This document shows, in pieces, positions 8,202-15,652 of a DNA stretch of 22,921 nt (its first letter is position 1; the number at the start of each line of letters is the position of its first letter). This DNA is from JAXHUM01 sp034189325. Its GTDB lineage: Bacteria > Desulfobacterota > DSM-4660 > Desulfatiglandales > Desulfatiglandaceae. Location of the stretch: contig JAXHUM010000035.1 in NCBI GenBank assembly GCA_034189325.1, positions 1-22,921 on the forward strand. Reading direction: 5' to 3'. The notes beneath the pieces were generated by a model, which was not told the DNA's origin, made no database searches, and was given only the letters and a program-made list of their open reading frames with translations. Made by a program: the position numbers and the translations under genes.

Positions 8202-8587
8202 TCAGAAAGACTGATCTGCTCTGGCTATGATATCATCCTGAACGCCCTTGCTAAGATCCGCAAAATAGGCGCTGTATCCTGCTACTCTAACCGCTAAATA
8301 GGGATGTTTTTCCGGCTGGACCTGGGCATCAAGCAAGGTGTCTCGATCCACCACATTGAACTGTATATGGGAACAGCCCAGATCGGCCCAGGTCTCCTTG
8401 GCCTTTCTTCCGTCCGCTGAAGCGTCCTCCCGGGGAATGCCCTGTGGGTGATTAAAGACATGAAGGCGTTGTCATTGAAATAGGCGGGATAACCCCGACC
8501 GGTAAGGGAGCAATCAATCGCCTTGTTGACCCGTTTGGGATCTATCTTGTCGTGGTATCTCAGGGCTATGTTGGTATTCAGCGCGTT
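8202..8587 (-). pseudogene. Remnant of a glycyl-radical enzyme (pyruvate formate-lyase-like), C-terminal part
   Basis: Minus-strand translation gives family-typical text in two frames. From 8587 down: NALNTNIALRYHDKID, then AIDCSLTGRGYPAYFNDNAF. Near 8460 the frame shifts and continues as VFNHPQGIPREDAS, ETWADLGCSHIQFNVVDRDT, then VRVAGYSAYFADLSK and a stop at 8202-8204. RVAGYSAYF is the glycyl-radical loop (Gly in VAGY) and HIQFNVVDRDTLLDAQ precedes it in CutC/PduC-like glycyl-radical enzymes. In intact enzymes about 200 residues separate the PREDA segment from the TWADLG segment; here they nearly touch. A stop also lies just upstream (8588-8590) and the N-terminal several hundred residues are absent. 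The gene is therefore dead through deletions and a frameshift. Which subfamily it belonged to cannot be decided. Confidence 0.85.
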
Positions 8588-9127
8588 TTAATGTGACGAG
8601 ACAACAAGTCGTAGGCCTTCAAGAGACCAATCAAGACCACCCACCGAATGTCTATTCTCTTTTAAGAAAAGCCTCCCTCTCATGTAGATATACCACGACA
8701 CTATGTTTATCGTCGAGGACTCGCACCCGTTGTATTCAACTTTCAAATATGATAGGCTGCAATTTCCTCTTGACGGAAGATGCATTCCAAAGACATGATA
8801 CATGAATCAGATACTGAGTGCGTAAGGAGAATCGTTCCTTTCCCCGTGACCTATGGGGTAACCGGTCCGACTCATTAACGGGATGGAGGAAGCACTGAGG
8901 ACAACTGACGACTCGGTCTGAGTGGTATCGACAAGCAACAGAGTGACCCCGCATCCTCTTGGCAGCACTTATCACGGCCGCGCTGACTCCTTTCATGCCC
9001 AACAGGGATCTCATTTTTTGGTTCTCAATCATGGACCCTGTTGACGGCATGGGCATAGATCAAAGAGATGTCGTTGAGGCACAGGTGAAGTTTTTATTTT
9101 AAACGAGCTTCAAGGAGGAGGAAAGCC
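8588..9127. other. Unassigned stretch between the glycyl-radical remnant and the HdrB-like gene
   Basis: No convincing gene. Open frames here (for example minus 8736-9056) are short and not recognisable. It may be further decayed DNA from the same event that destroyed the glycyl-radical gene. The last bases, CAAGGAGGAGG (9112-9122), are the strong ribosome binding site of the next gene. Confidence 0.5.
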
Positions 9128-9931
9128 ATGATAAATGAAAAAGCAATCGAAAATATTCGTGAGTATGGTGTTTACCATGATACGGGCAGAGCAAGAAACA
9201 AAATACTCTTCGAAGATGTCGGACTCAATGCAGACCAAAAAGCGGAATACGTTATCATTGCCGGCTGCGCTCAACCGGAAGGCATGCCTCAGACCTTCTT
9301 GGCTTTGAAAAATATCTTTGAACGACTCCAAGTCAGCTATACTTTTTTGTCAAAAGAATACTGTTGTGGCTGGATGCCCCTGGGTCAACCCGCGGTTATG
9401 GCCAAAAACGAAGAGGATATTGCCGAATCCAAAGTCCTTGCAGGCGAATTCGTGGAGGAGAATTTTAAACAGGCCAAGAGCCTGGGAGCCAAGTCCATCG
9501 CTCTCTTCTGCGCCGCCTGCGAACCGACCTACAGCAACTACAAAGACAGGACGGATCTGGAGATCATTTCCTATACCGAACTGCTGGACCGGTATTTCCT
9601 TGAGGGAAAATTGGAACTTGATGCAGACTATTATGCAGGATGTTACCGATTTCGGAGGAAGATGACCTCCAGCCCTCTCGATTTAGAACCGACGCTCAAG
9701 ATCCTCGACAAGATAGAGGGCCTCCATGTCAACCATCTGGACAACAGCAAATGCTGTTTCATACCTCCCCATCTGGAGAATCTGAATGAGAGCATCAAGA
9801 CCGACACGGTGATCACGATTTGTACAGGCTGTTTTTATAATCTTCGCAAGACCCTGAAAGACAAGGGTGATTATGAGGTGACGATGCTGCCTGATCTTTT
9901 GTGGCGGTCGATTCAGGATTCATCCGGATGA
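9128..9931 (+). CDS. Stand-alone HdrB-like protein with two cysteine-rich (CCG) domains
   Basis: 267 residues resembling subunit B of heterodisulfide reductase and other CCG-domain redox proteins, in which CX(n)CCGX(n)CX2C binds a non-cubane [4Fe-4S] cluster handling disulfide or thiol chemistry. First set: Cys47 (AGCAQPEG), Cys79-Cys80-Gly81 (EYCCGWMP), Cys128 and Cys131 (FCAACEP). Second set: Cys172 (AGCYRF), Cys209-Cys210 followed by Phe211 instead of Gly (KCCFIPP), Cys232 and Cys235 (ICTGCF). All ten cysteines are thus present, with CCG changed to CCF in domain 2. No membrane segment or signal peptide, so cytoplasmic. No HdrA, HdrC or flavoprotein partner is adjacent. Start is supported by AAGGAGGAGG six bases upstream. 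Partner and substrate are unknown. Confidence 0.82.
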   Translation: MINEKAIENIREYGVYHDTGRARNKILFEDVGLNADQKAEYVIIAGCAQPEGMPQTFLALKNIFERLQVSYTFLSKEYCCGWMPLGQPAVMAKNEEDIAESKVLAGEFVEENFKQAKSLGAKSIALFCAACEPTYSNYKDRTDLEIISYTELLDRYFLEGKLELDADYYAGCYRFRRKMTSSPLDLEPTLKILDKIEGLHVNHLDNSKCCFIPPHLENLNESIKTDTVITICTGCFYNLRKTLKDKGDYEVTMLPDLLWRSIQDSSG

Positions 9932-9944
9932 TGGTGACGTCATC

Positions 9945-9965
9945 TTCAGGAATTCTTGTCCTGAA
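9945..9965 (+). terminator. Small stem-loop after the HdrB-like gene
   Basis: TTCAGGA (9945-9951) pairs perfectly with TCCTGAA (9959-9965) around a seven-base loop, 14 bases after the stop codon. No T-run follows, so termination is only suggested by position. Confidence 0.35.
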
Positions 9966-10048
9966 AAGTGCATTGACGGCCGTTTCCAACAACATGTCTC
10001 CCCTCCGGAATGGACAAAAGGCCATGTTTCCCTGTCCCTAAAAAAGTA

Positions 10049-10066
10049 ATGGCAAAAATGGCAAAA
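10049..10066 (+). repeat. Two tandem copies of a 9-base unit in the intergenic region
   Basis: ATGGCAAAA occurs twice in direct succession. It lies in the 312-base non-coding stretch 9932-10243, which otherwise shows no gene and no riboswitch I can recognise; near its end CTTGG (10148-10152) and CCAAG (10177-10181) could pair around an inner GAGAA/TTCTC stem. Function unknown. Confidence 0.5.
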
Positions 10067-10243
10067 AACGCTAAACTGGAAAAAGGCCCCATGCTTTGGC
10101 GAGGGAAGCGGCGCTTTTCTGGGTGGAGTAGTCTGGAATCAATATTCTTGGTTGAGTTGAGAATTTTCTCACAAGCCAAGTCCAAATATTAAACAATAAT
10201 TCTTGTGCGCTGAACCAAGTGCCCAAATAAAGGAGGTATGAGT

Positions 10244-11581
10244 ATGAAATTCATGAAACATTTTATGAGATGGCAGTTTTTTTTGGTGGTCCTTTTTTTC
10301 CTGGCCGGTTGTGCCGGGCAAAAGACCGCATTGACACCAACATCCTTTAGGCCTGTTACCTTTGACACCAAAAAATATGTTCAGAAGACGGACAATTTCC
10401 TGGTTATACTGGATGCCTCTTCTTCTATGGATGAGAGCTTTAAAGGCCGGTCAAAGTTGATGATTGCCAGAGATATCGTCAACCGTATGAATCAGACGAT
10501 CCCGAATCTCCAATTAACCGGCGGACTCAGGACCTTGGGCCACAGCTTGTGCCCATTCAGCACGCGGACCGACCTGATATATGGGATGACCCGTTATAGT
10601 AAGGAAGGACTTGAAGAGGCCCTTCATAAGGTGAAATATGCAGGGGGCAGAAGCCCGCTGGCAAAGGCCATGCAAGCTTCTTGTCCCGATCTGAAACCGG
10701 TTCAAGGTCAGATAGCCGTTATTATTGTCAGCGATGGGAAAGAAATGAACAATGAACCCGTATTGGTGGCTGAGACCATGAGACGCTCGTTCAAAGACAG
10801 GCTCTGTATCTACACGATACTGGTGGGTCAGGATTCCCAGGGTGCCGGCCTCCTGGAGAAAGTCGCCGGGGCAAGCGGATGCGGCTTTAGCGTGACTGCG
10901 GAACAGATCAGTTCGAGGAGGGACATGGCCGGTTTTGTCGAAAAGGTCTTCCTGACCAAAGAAGCGGCCCCTTGCAAGCCTTTGGACAGCGATGGTGACG
11001 GCGTCATTGATGCCAATGACAAGTGTCCCGGCACACCCAAGGGGGTCAAGGTGGATGCCAAGGGCTGCCCGCTCGACAGCGATGGGGATGGTGTTTATGA
11101 TTATATGGATGAATGCCCGAGGACACCAAAAGGGGTCAAGGTGGATGCCAAAGGCTGTCCCCTCGACACGGACGGTGACGGCGTGTATGACTACAAGGAC
11201 AAGTGCCCCGGAACCCCGAAAGGCGCCGACGTCGACGAGAGGGGATGTTGGGTCCTCAAAGGGGTCTATTTCGATACCAATCAATACACCATCAAGACGA
11301 GATCCTACGCTGTCTTGGATCGAGTTCTCTCCGTCCTGAAGAAAAATCCCGATCTCAAAGTGGAAATCCAAGGCCATACGGACAACCGGGGGGCCGCAGC
11401 CTACAACCAGAAGCTGTCGGAAAACCGGGCCAAGGCAATCATGGACTATTTTATTCAGTCAGGCATTGCGGGATACCGTCTCAGGGCCAAAGGTTATGGA
11501 CTCACTGTGCCGGCCGTGCCCAATACAACGGCTGAAAATATGGCCAAGAACAGGAGGGTTGAATTAAAGCCTTTCCGCTAG
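10244..11581 (+). CDS. Outer-membrane lipoprotein with vWA domain, three thrombospondin type 3 repeats and OmpA domain
   Basis: 445 residues. Domains in order: lipoprotein signal with lipobox LAGC (Cys23); von Willebrand A domain about 50-240 with the MIDAS motif DASSS (57-61) and IIVSDGKEMNN; three calcium-type repeats of 30 residues (from 248, 278 and 308; each with D-D/S-D-G-D-G and a CP..TPKG segment); OmpA peptidoglycan-binding domain about 338-445 with GHTDNRG, LSENRA and NRRVE. Predicted to be lipid-anchored in the outer membrane, gripping peptidoglycan and presenting a metal-dependent adhesion domain in the periplasm or outside. Start set at 10244 because AGGAGGT ends at 10237, touching an ATG at 10238 but well spaced from 10244. 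First of five consecutive plus-strand envelope genes. The partner of the vWA domain is unknown. Confidence 0.9.
   Translation: MKFMKHFMRWQFFLVVLFFLAGCAGQKTALTPTSFRPVTFDTKKYVQKTDNFLVILDASSSMDESFKGRSKLMIARDIVNRMNQTIPNLQLTGGLRTLGHSLCPFSTRTDLIYGMTRYSKEGLEEALHKVKYAGGRSPLAKAMQASCPDLKPVQGQIAVIIVSDGKEMNNEPVLVAETMRRSFKDRLCIYTILVGQDSQGAGLLEKVAGASGCGFSVTAEQISSRRDMAGFVEKVFLTKEAAPCKPLDSDGDGVIDANDKCPGTPKGVKVDAKGCPLDSDGDGVYDYMDECPRTPKGVKVDAKGCPLDTDGDGVYDYKDKCPGTPKGADVDERGCWVLKGVYFDTNQYTIKTRSYAVLDRVLSVLKKNPDLKVEIQGHTDNRGAAAYNQKLSENRAKAIMDYFIQSGIAGYRLRAKGYGLTVPAVPNTTAENMAKNRRVELKPFR
10985..11254 (+). repeat. Three in-frame 90-bp tandem repeats in the OmpA lipoprotein gene
   Basis: Units start at 10985, 11075 and 11165. 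The segment GGGGTCAAGGTGGATGCCAA is shared by the first two units, and the third is more diverged (GCCGACGTCGACGAGAGGG). Each unit codes one calcium-binding thrombospondin type 3-like motif of 30 residues. Copy number could vary between strains by slippage. Confidence 0.8.
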
Positions 11582-11615
11582 CGGACAGGGTTCTTATGCC
11601 GGCTGTTCACGTCTA

Positions 11616-11666
11616 AGGTGGCTGTGGGTAGGCAAAGAAGCTGTAACGAGCCTCCTGTAGCCACCT
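11616..11666 (+). other. Possible structured leader upstream of the first MscS gene
   Basis: AGGTGGCT (11616-11623) pairs perfectly with AGCCACCT (11659-11666), with an inner AGGC/GCCT pairing (11630-11633 with 11650-11653). Further downstream CGATC and GATCG flank the palindrome ACCATGGT before the ribosome binding site. It matches no riboswitch class I recognise. It could be the tail of the ompA-like transcript or a leader for mscS. Confidence 0.35.
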
Positions 11667-11763
11667 GATTCATTAAGGACAGCCCTTCGGACCTGTAAGG
11701 ATGAGGCAGGCCCACGATCGAACCATGGTATGATCGACCCAAAACGAGAAGGGAGGTATCGAT

Positions 11764-12576
11764 ATGGAATCTGTTGGAGGTCAATTAACGGTCTTTATCG
11801 CCACCTATGGAATGAAAGTCATAGGGGCTATCATTATCCTCGTTCTCGGCCGTATTGCCGCCGGGATAGGTCGTAAAATCGTCCGTAAGGTTTTGGAAAG
11901 ATCGAAAACCGATGTATCTATTGTCTCGTTCGTGAGCAGTCTCACCTACATTCTTATCCTGGTCTTTGCGGTCCTGGCGGCCCTGGCGAAATTCGGGATT
12001 CAGACGGCCTCTTTTGTGGCGGTCTTGGGGGCTGCCGGCTTTGCCGTCGGCTTCGCCCTCCAGGGATCTCTGGCCAATTTTGCCGCCGGGGTCCTTATTC
12101 TCATTTTTCGCCCATACAAAGCAGGCGATTTTATCGACGCTGCAGGGGTTGCCGGCACGGTCAAGGATATCCAACTGTTCACAACGGTCCTGGCCACACC
12201 GGATAACATCAAAATCATGGTCCCGAACGGGAAGATCCTCGGAGACGTGATCAAGAATGTCAACGGCTACGACACGAGGAGGATAGACCTGGTGATCGGC
12301 ATCGGCTATACCTCCGATATTCAGAAGGCGGATGGTATCCTGATGGGCCTCGTTAAGGAGGACGGCCGCATCCTTTCTGATCCTGCGCCGCAGGTCGCCG
12401 TGTCCGAACTCGCCGATTCCAGCGTAAACTTTGTGGTGCGGCCATGGGTGAAAAAGGAGGATTATTGGGCCGTGAAGTTTGACCTTACCCGAAAGATCAA
12501 AGGGGCCTTTGATGAAAATGATATTGAAATCCCCTTCCCCCAGCAGGTCGTGCATATGATGAAGACATCCGATTGA
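11764..12576 (+). CDS. Small-conductance mechanosensitive channel, MscS family
   Basis: 270 residues, a three-helix MscS-type channel that opens under membrane tension and releases osmolytes on hypo-osmotic shock. Helices at about 10-36 and 55-77, then the pore helix TM3 at 83-116 with the Gly/Ala pattern AVLGAAGFAVGFALQGSLAN, followed by FRPYKAGDFI and the cytoplasmic beta and alpha-beta vestibule (MVPNGKILGDVIKN) down to IEIPFPQQVVH. Length is typical of the E. coli MscS core without extra domains. Start supported by AAGGGAGG at 11749-11756. It sits between the OmpA-type lipoprotein and the DUF4197 gene, and a second family member follows at 13717; the two are distinct paralogues rather than a recent duplicate. 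Closing stem-loop at 12590-12626. Confidence 0.94.
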   Translation: MESVGGQLTVFIATYGMKVIGAIIILVLGRIAAGIGRKIVRKVLERSKTDVSIVSFVSSLTYILILVFAVLAALAKFGIQTASFVAVLGAAGFAVGFALQGSLANFAAGVLILIFRPYKAGDFIDAAGVAGTVKDIQLFTTVLATPDNIKIMVPNGKILGDVIKNVNGYDTRRIDLVIGIGYTSDIQKADGILMGLVKEDGRILSDPAPQVAVSELADSSVNFVVRPWVKKEDYWAVKFDLTRKIKGAFDENDIEIPFPQQVVHMMKTSD

Positions 12577-12589
12577 ATATGAAACAGGG

Positions 12590-12626
12590 TCTACAAGGGG
12601 GCCGCGTCCGCCAGCCTCCTTGTAGA
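12590..12626 (+). terminator. Stem-loop after the first MscS gene
   Basis: TCTACAAGGGGG (12590-12601) pairs over 12 positions with CCTCCTTGTAGA (12615-12626), with one G-U. The loop is 13 bases. The following sequence (AACTCCTTTAG) lacks a proper T-run, so it may be a weak or factor-assisted terminator, or an mRNA-end stabiliser. Confidence 0.5.
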
Positions 12627-12752
12627 AACTCCTTTAGTCTCTAAAAAGATACCTTCTCAAAAACTCAGGGTGGGCAGGGGACCCGGGTGGCATGAGAACA
12701 GCCGGATATCCCGGGCTTTCTGAGAACCTACAAAGAGAAGAGGAAAAATGCG

Positions 12753-13493
12753 ATGAAATCACTACGAAAGTATGTTGTCTGTTTATGGATCATCTTTGTC
12801 ACGGCACAGGCACCGTATGCCTTGGCAGGATGGAAAGACCTCCTTGAAGACGTTAAGGGGGCTGTCGGATTGAGCGGGGAACTCTCTGACAGCACAATCA
12901 TACAGGGCCTGAAAGAGGCCCTTCAAATTGGAACGGGCAACGCCGTCAAACTGGTTTCTCAAATGGATGGGTACTATAAGAATCCTGATATCAAGATCCT
13001 GTTACCCGACACGGTCAAAAAGGTGGAAAAGGCTTTGAGGCTGGTGGGGTATGGGCCCCAGGTGGACGCCTTTGAGCTGAGTATGAACAGGGCCGCAGAG
13101 CAGGCGGTGCCCAAGGCCAAGGAACTGTTCTGGGATTCCATCAAGCAGATGACCGTTGTGGATGCCAAGAAAATTCTGAACGGAAAAGAGAACGAGGCGA
13201 CCCTCTATTTTGAGAATAAAACCCGAGACCGTCTCATGGAGACATTCAGACCGATTGTCCACACGAGCATGTCTCAGGTGGGTGTTACCCGGTCGTATCA
13301 GGCCTTGGAGGAAAAAGTGCGCAAGGCCCCCTTTATTAAGGATTTGGTCAGTGTCGATCTCGACCAGTACGTAACCGACCGTGCCCTCAACGGCCTCTTT
13401 CTTATGCTGGCCGAAGAAGAGCGGAAGATACGCACCGACCCGGCCGCAAGGGTGACAAAGCTGCTGAAGGATGTATTCGGCAAAAAGAACTGA
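12753..13493 (+). CDS. Secreted DUF4197 family protein
   Basis: 246 residues. An N-terminal Sec signal (hydrophobic VVCLWIIFVTAQAPYALAG, cleavage likely after ALA near residue 25) is followed by a single alpha-helical domain to the end. Recognisable features of the family: WKDLL near the mature start, then GLKEALQIGTGNAVKLVSQM, YYKNPDIKILLPD and LNGLFLMLAEEERKIRTDPAAR near the C-terminus. Predicted periplasmic. The biochemical function of the family is unknown to me. Start chosen at 12753, preceded by AGAAGAGGAAAA. Placed between two MscS channel genes, which hints at a role in envelope homeostasis, by association only. Confidence 0.85.
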   Translation: MKSLRKYVVCLWIIFVTAQAPYALAGWKDLLEDVKGAVGLSGELSDSTIIQGLKEALQIGTGNAVKLVSQMDGYYKNPDIKILLPDTVKKVEKALRLVGYGPQVDAFELSMNRAAEQAVPKAKELFWDSIKQMTVVDAKKILNGKENEATLYFENKTRDRLMETFRPIVHTSMSQVGVTRSYQALEEKVRKAPFIKDLVSVDLDQYVTDRALNGLFLMLAEEERKIRTDPAARVTKLLKDVFGKKN

Positions 13494-13716
13494 GGATAAA
13501 AGACCTGGTTCGCCCGTGGTCTCTTATAGGACCTTGGATTTGGATAATTCAGGGGTGCAGCCTTTGACCAAGGCCAATGCGATGATTTGGAAAAACGGGT
13601 ACTGTACTCAATTCCCACCTGACCAGCACGACCCTCCACCGGTATCTCCCGCCTTTGGTTGCTGAAAAACCCTGCTGCACGAACCGATGTTTCAGGCTTA
13701 GAGGGAGGAAGAGGCG

Positions 13717-14571
13717 ATGCAAGATGAAATACAGGCGGTAGAGGCAATAATCCAACTGATTATCGATTTCTTTGTCAAGTACAGTTTCCAGGTCATCGGG
13801 GCTATCCTCGTACTTGTCGCCGGGTTGATCGCTTCGAAGCTGGTCGCCTCGTTTATCATCAGGTTTTTTGAGAGGAAGAACTTTGATATTACCCTTTCTA
13901 AGTTTATTGCAAACATCGTCAGGTTCATTGTTATCAGTTTTGCCGTTATTGTCGCGCTCGGTAAATTCGGGATCACCATAGCCCCCTTTGTCGCCGCCGT
14001 TGCCGCGGTGGCATTCGGCGCAAGCTTCGCGATCCAAGGCCCCCTGGCCAATTACGGCGCAGGCCTTGTCATTATCTTCACCCGTCCCTTTGTTGTCGGC
14101 AATACCATCACAGTGGCAGGGGTCAACGGTGTGGTGGAGGAGGTGTCCCTCGGCGCGACGATTCTTACGGACGAAGATGGCGTGAAAATCACCATACCAA
14201 ATAGACATATCGTTGGTGAGATACTTCATAACTCCCGGGAAATGAAGATAGTAGAGGAAACAGTGGGGATCAGCTATGACAGTGATCCGGTCCAGGCGAT
14301 TCGGATCACGCAAGAGGCCCTGAACGAGATAGAGGCGGTTTCCCATGAGCCGCCGCCTCAAGTGGGTATCCAGAAGTTCGGGGACTCGGCCATAGAGATC
14401 GGTTATCGGTATTGGGTCCCCACAAAGAAGTATTTTCATACACTGTACAAAGTTAACCTGGCAGTCTATCAGCATCTCGAAGCCGGGCATATACAAATTC
14501 CTTTTCCCCAGAGAGACGTCCATTTTATTCCCGATACAAAGGAGGCTCTTCCTTCAGAGAGCAGCTCATAG
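13717..14571 (+). CDS. Second small-conductance mechanosensitive channel, MscS family
   Basis: 284 residues. Helices at about 10-37 (a long hydrophobic first helix, AIIQLIIDFFVKY) and 62-82, pore helix around 90-124 with VAAVAAVAFGASFAIQGPLA and the following FTRPFVVGNTI, then the cytoplasmic vestibule (ITIPNRHIVGEILHNS) ending in HIQIPFPQRDVHF. It has the same plan as the channel at 11764 but differs at many positions (for example PLANYGAG against SLANFAAG), so it is an older paralogue and probably has different conductance or ion preference. Start supported by GAGGGAGGAAGAGG at 13701-13714. A lipoprotein gene begins 40 bases after its stop and is probably in the same transcript. Confidence 0.94.
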   Translation: MQDEIQAVEAIIQLIIDFFVKYSFQVIGAILVLVAGLIASKLVASFIIRFFERKNFDITLSKFIANIVRFIVISFAVIVALGKFGITIAPFVAAVAAVAFGASFAIQGPLANYGAGLVIIFTRPFVVGNTITVAGVNGVVEEVSLGATILTDEDGVKITIPNRHIVGEILHNSREMKIVEETVGISYDSDPVQAIRITQEALNEIEAVSHEPPPQVGIQKFGDSAIEIGYRYWVPTKKYFHTLYKVNLAVYQHLEAGHIQIPFPQRDVHFIPDTKEALPSESSS

Positions 14572-14611
14572 GGAAAAACAGGCTGACAATACAAGGGAGA
14601 TCCAAAAGACT

Positions 14612-15034
14612 ATGTGCTACTGGGTATTGGCGCTTTGTTTTATGATGATTCAAGCAGGGTGTGCGGGCAGCCCTTTGGAGGGTTATGAAACAGGGGCTGA
14701 GGAAGAACAGGCCATAAGAAAGGCCCTTGCTTCCTACGAAAAGGCATGGAACGCTCATGATCCATCGAAACTCTTGGATCTGCTCCATGAAGATTTTGTG
14801 ATTTTTGCAGGCAGTGATCGTAGGATAGTCTACACCAAGGCGCGGTACGCCTTTGAGCTGCGAGATATCATGAGGAAATATCGATACGTGAACCTTGGTG
14901 AGGTGACTGTCTGGGTGAAGGGACCTAAGGCCATTGTCTACGCGCCCATGCAGGTGGACGGGAAGCCTGTCACCAACCGATTTCATATGATTCGGGAAAA
15001 TGGAACATGGCTATTTCTGGATTCGGAATTTTGA
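14612..15034 (+). CDS. Small lipoprotein with NTF2-like (SnoaL/DUF4440) fold
   Basis: 140 residues. A short N-terminal hydrophobic signal ends in a lipobox (IQAGC, Cys17). The mature part looks like the NTF2-like superfamily: a helix EEEQAIRKALASYEKAWNAH, then DPSKLLDLLHEDFVIFAG and alternating strands ending in RENGTWLFLDSEF, the usual final strand of DUF4440/SnoaL proteins. Such domains bind small ligands or serve as scaffolds; no catalytic residues can be named. The signal lacks the usual N-terminal positive charge. Start at 14612 follows AAGGGAGA. The last 166 bases of the gene recur at 20785-20950. Confidence 0.78.
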   Translation: MCYWVLALCFMMIQAGCAGSPLEGYETGAEEEQAIRKALASYEKAWNAHDPSKLLDLLHEDFVIFAGSDRRIVYTKARYAFELRDIMRKYRYVNLGEVTVWVKGPKAIVYAPMQVDGKPVTNRFHMIRENGTWLFLDSEF

Positions 15035-15504
15035 TGGACCCGTAAAAGCCTGGGTTTAGCCAGAAGAAAACCCTAAACAAATAGATCCTCTTTCGAGCTT
15101 CAATCAAACGTTAATCTATGAGCCCCGCCTCAGCCCCGGCCTTACGCCTCCAATAGTGGATGCTGTCCAGCAGTGGGTTGATCTGTTTGCAGATTTCCGT
15201 GAAAGGAAAAAGTTTCCCACAATGCGCCCCTGTCCGGTCGGTTCTGGAGGGACTGGAATCCTCCGAAGAGGAGGTTGGCTTTGCCGACCATCCTGAATAA
15301 CTGGAGAGATTCCCTCATGGACTTGCGGCTAATACCAATACCTTGCTGAACGCTGCTGGATAGCGAATGCTAAAGCGATCAGGTGCATCGCGGATAATGA
15401 AAGACTCCACAAGCCCTGCAAGTTCTTTAAAGTCTTCTCGTAACCGGACCAAGCACGATAAAGGACAAAATAGGGGACGGTCTGACAATTTAGCAAAACA
15501 AAGC
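15035..15504. other. Non-coding stretch upstream of the thiamine operon
   Basis: 470 bases with no gene I can support. Minus-strand frames near 15111-15310 and 15315-15542 read like protein in places (for example TEICKQINPLLDSIHYW before a stop at 15111), which may be the worn end of an older gene, but no family is recognised and the second frame runs through the thi promoter. Confidence 0.5.
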
Positions 15505-15532
15505 TTTACATGAATTTTGGAATATGTATAAT
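15505..15532 (+). promoter_or_regulatory. Sigma70-type promoter of the thiamine operon
   Basis: -35 TTTACA (15505-15510, five of six to consensus), 16-base spacer, -10 TATAAT (15527-15532, perfect). Transcription would begin near 15539, exactly at the base of the TPP aptamer, which strengthens the call. Confidence 0.75.
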
Positions 15533-15539
15533 TTGACTG

Positions 15540-15627
15540 CATGCTGGGGGAGCCTTTTGGCTGAGAGGAATTTATTAATCGACCCCTTGAACCTGATGCA
15601 GTTCATGCTGCCGTAGGGAAGCGGACT
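15540..15627 (+). promoter_or_regulatory. TPP riboswitch (THI element)
   Basis: Conserved aptamer blocks are present in order: GGGGGAGCC, then GGCTGAGAGG, then GACCCCTTGAACCTGATGCAG, with GTTCATGCTGCCGTAGGGAAG closing. CTGAGA and CCTGATNNNGTT..GCNNNCGTAGGGAA are the core pyrimidine- and pyrophosphate-binding parts of the TPP aptamer. P1 can form from TGCT (15542-15545) with AGCG (15620-15623). It precedes thiS and controls the operon through the terminator that follows: thiamine pyrophosphate should switch the genes off. Confidence 0.95.
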
Positions 15628-15652
15628 CACAATTAATATGATGCAATAATTG

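Noticed and set aside
8736..9056. Minus-strand frame with a CPQC motif, possibly a zinc-type transposase N-terminus
   Set aside because: Only one CXXC, no further transposase signature, 106 codons; similarity too thin to claim.
10040..10120. Possible cyclic di-GMP riboswitch (GGCAAA near a G-rich stretch)
   Set aside because: The conserved blocks of the GEMM-I aptamer are not present in order.
10010..10192. 60-codon basic open frame before the OmpA lipoprotein
   Set aside because: No ribosome binding site and no recognisable pattern; probably chance.
10514..11377. 287-codon minus-strand frame
   Set aside because: Antisense of the repeat-containing OmpA lipoprotein; arises from its D/G-rich codons.
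15111..15310. Minus-strand text ending TEICKQINPLLDSIHYWRR.. before a stop, protein-like
   Set aside because: About 70 codons without start or known family; may be a worn gene end but cannot be named.
15315..15542. 75-codon minus-strand frame over the thi promoter
   Set aside because: Overlaps the promoter and aptamer start; no ribosome binding site or family.
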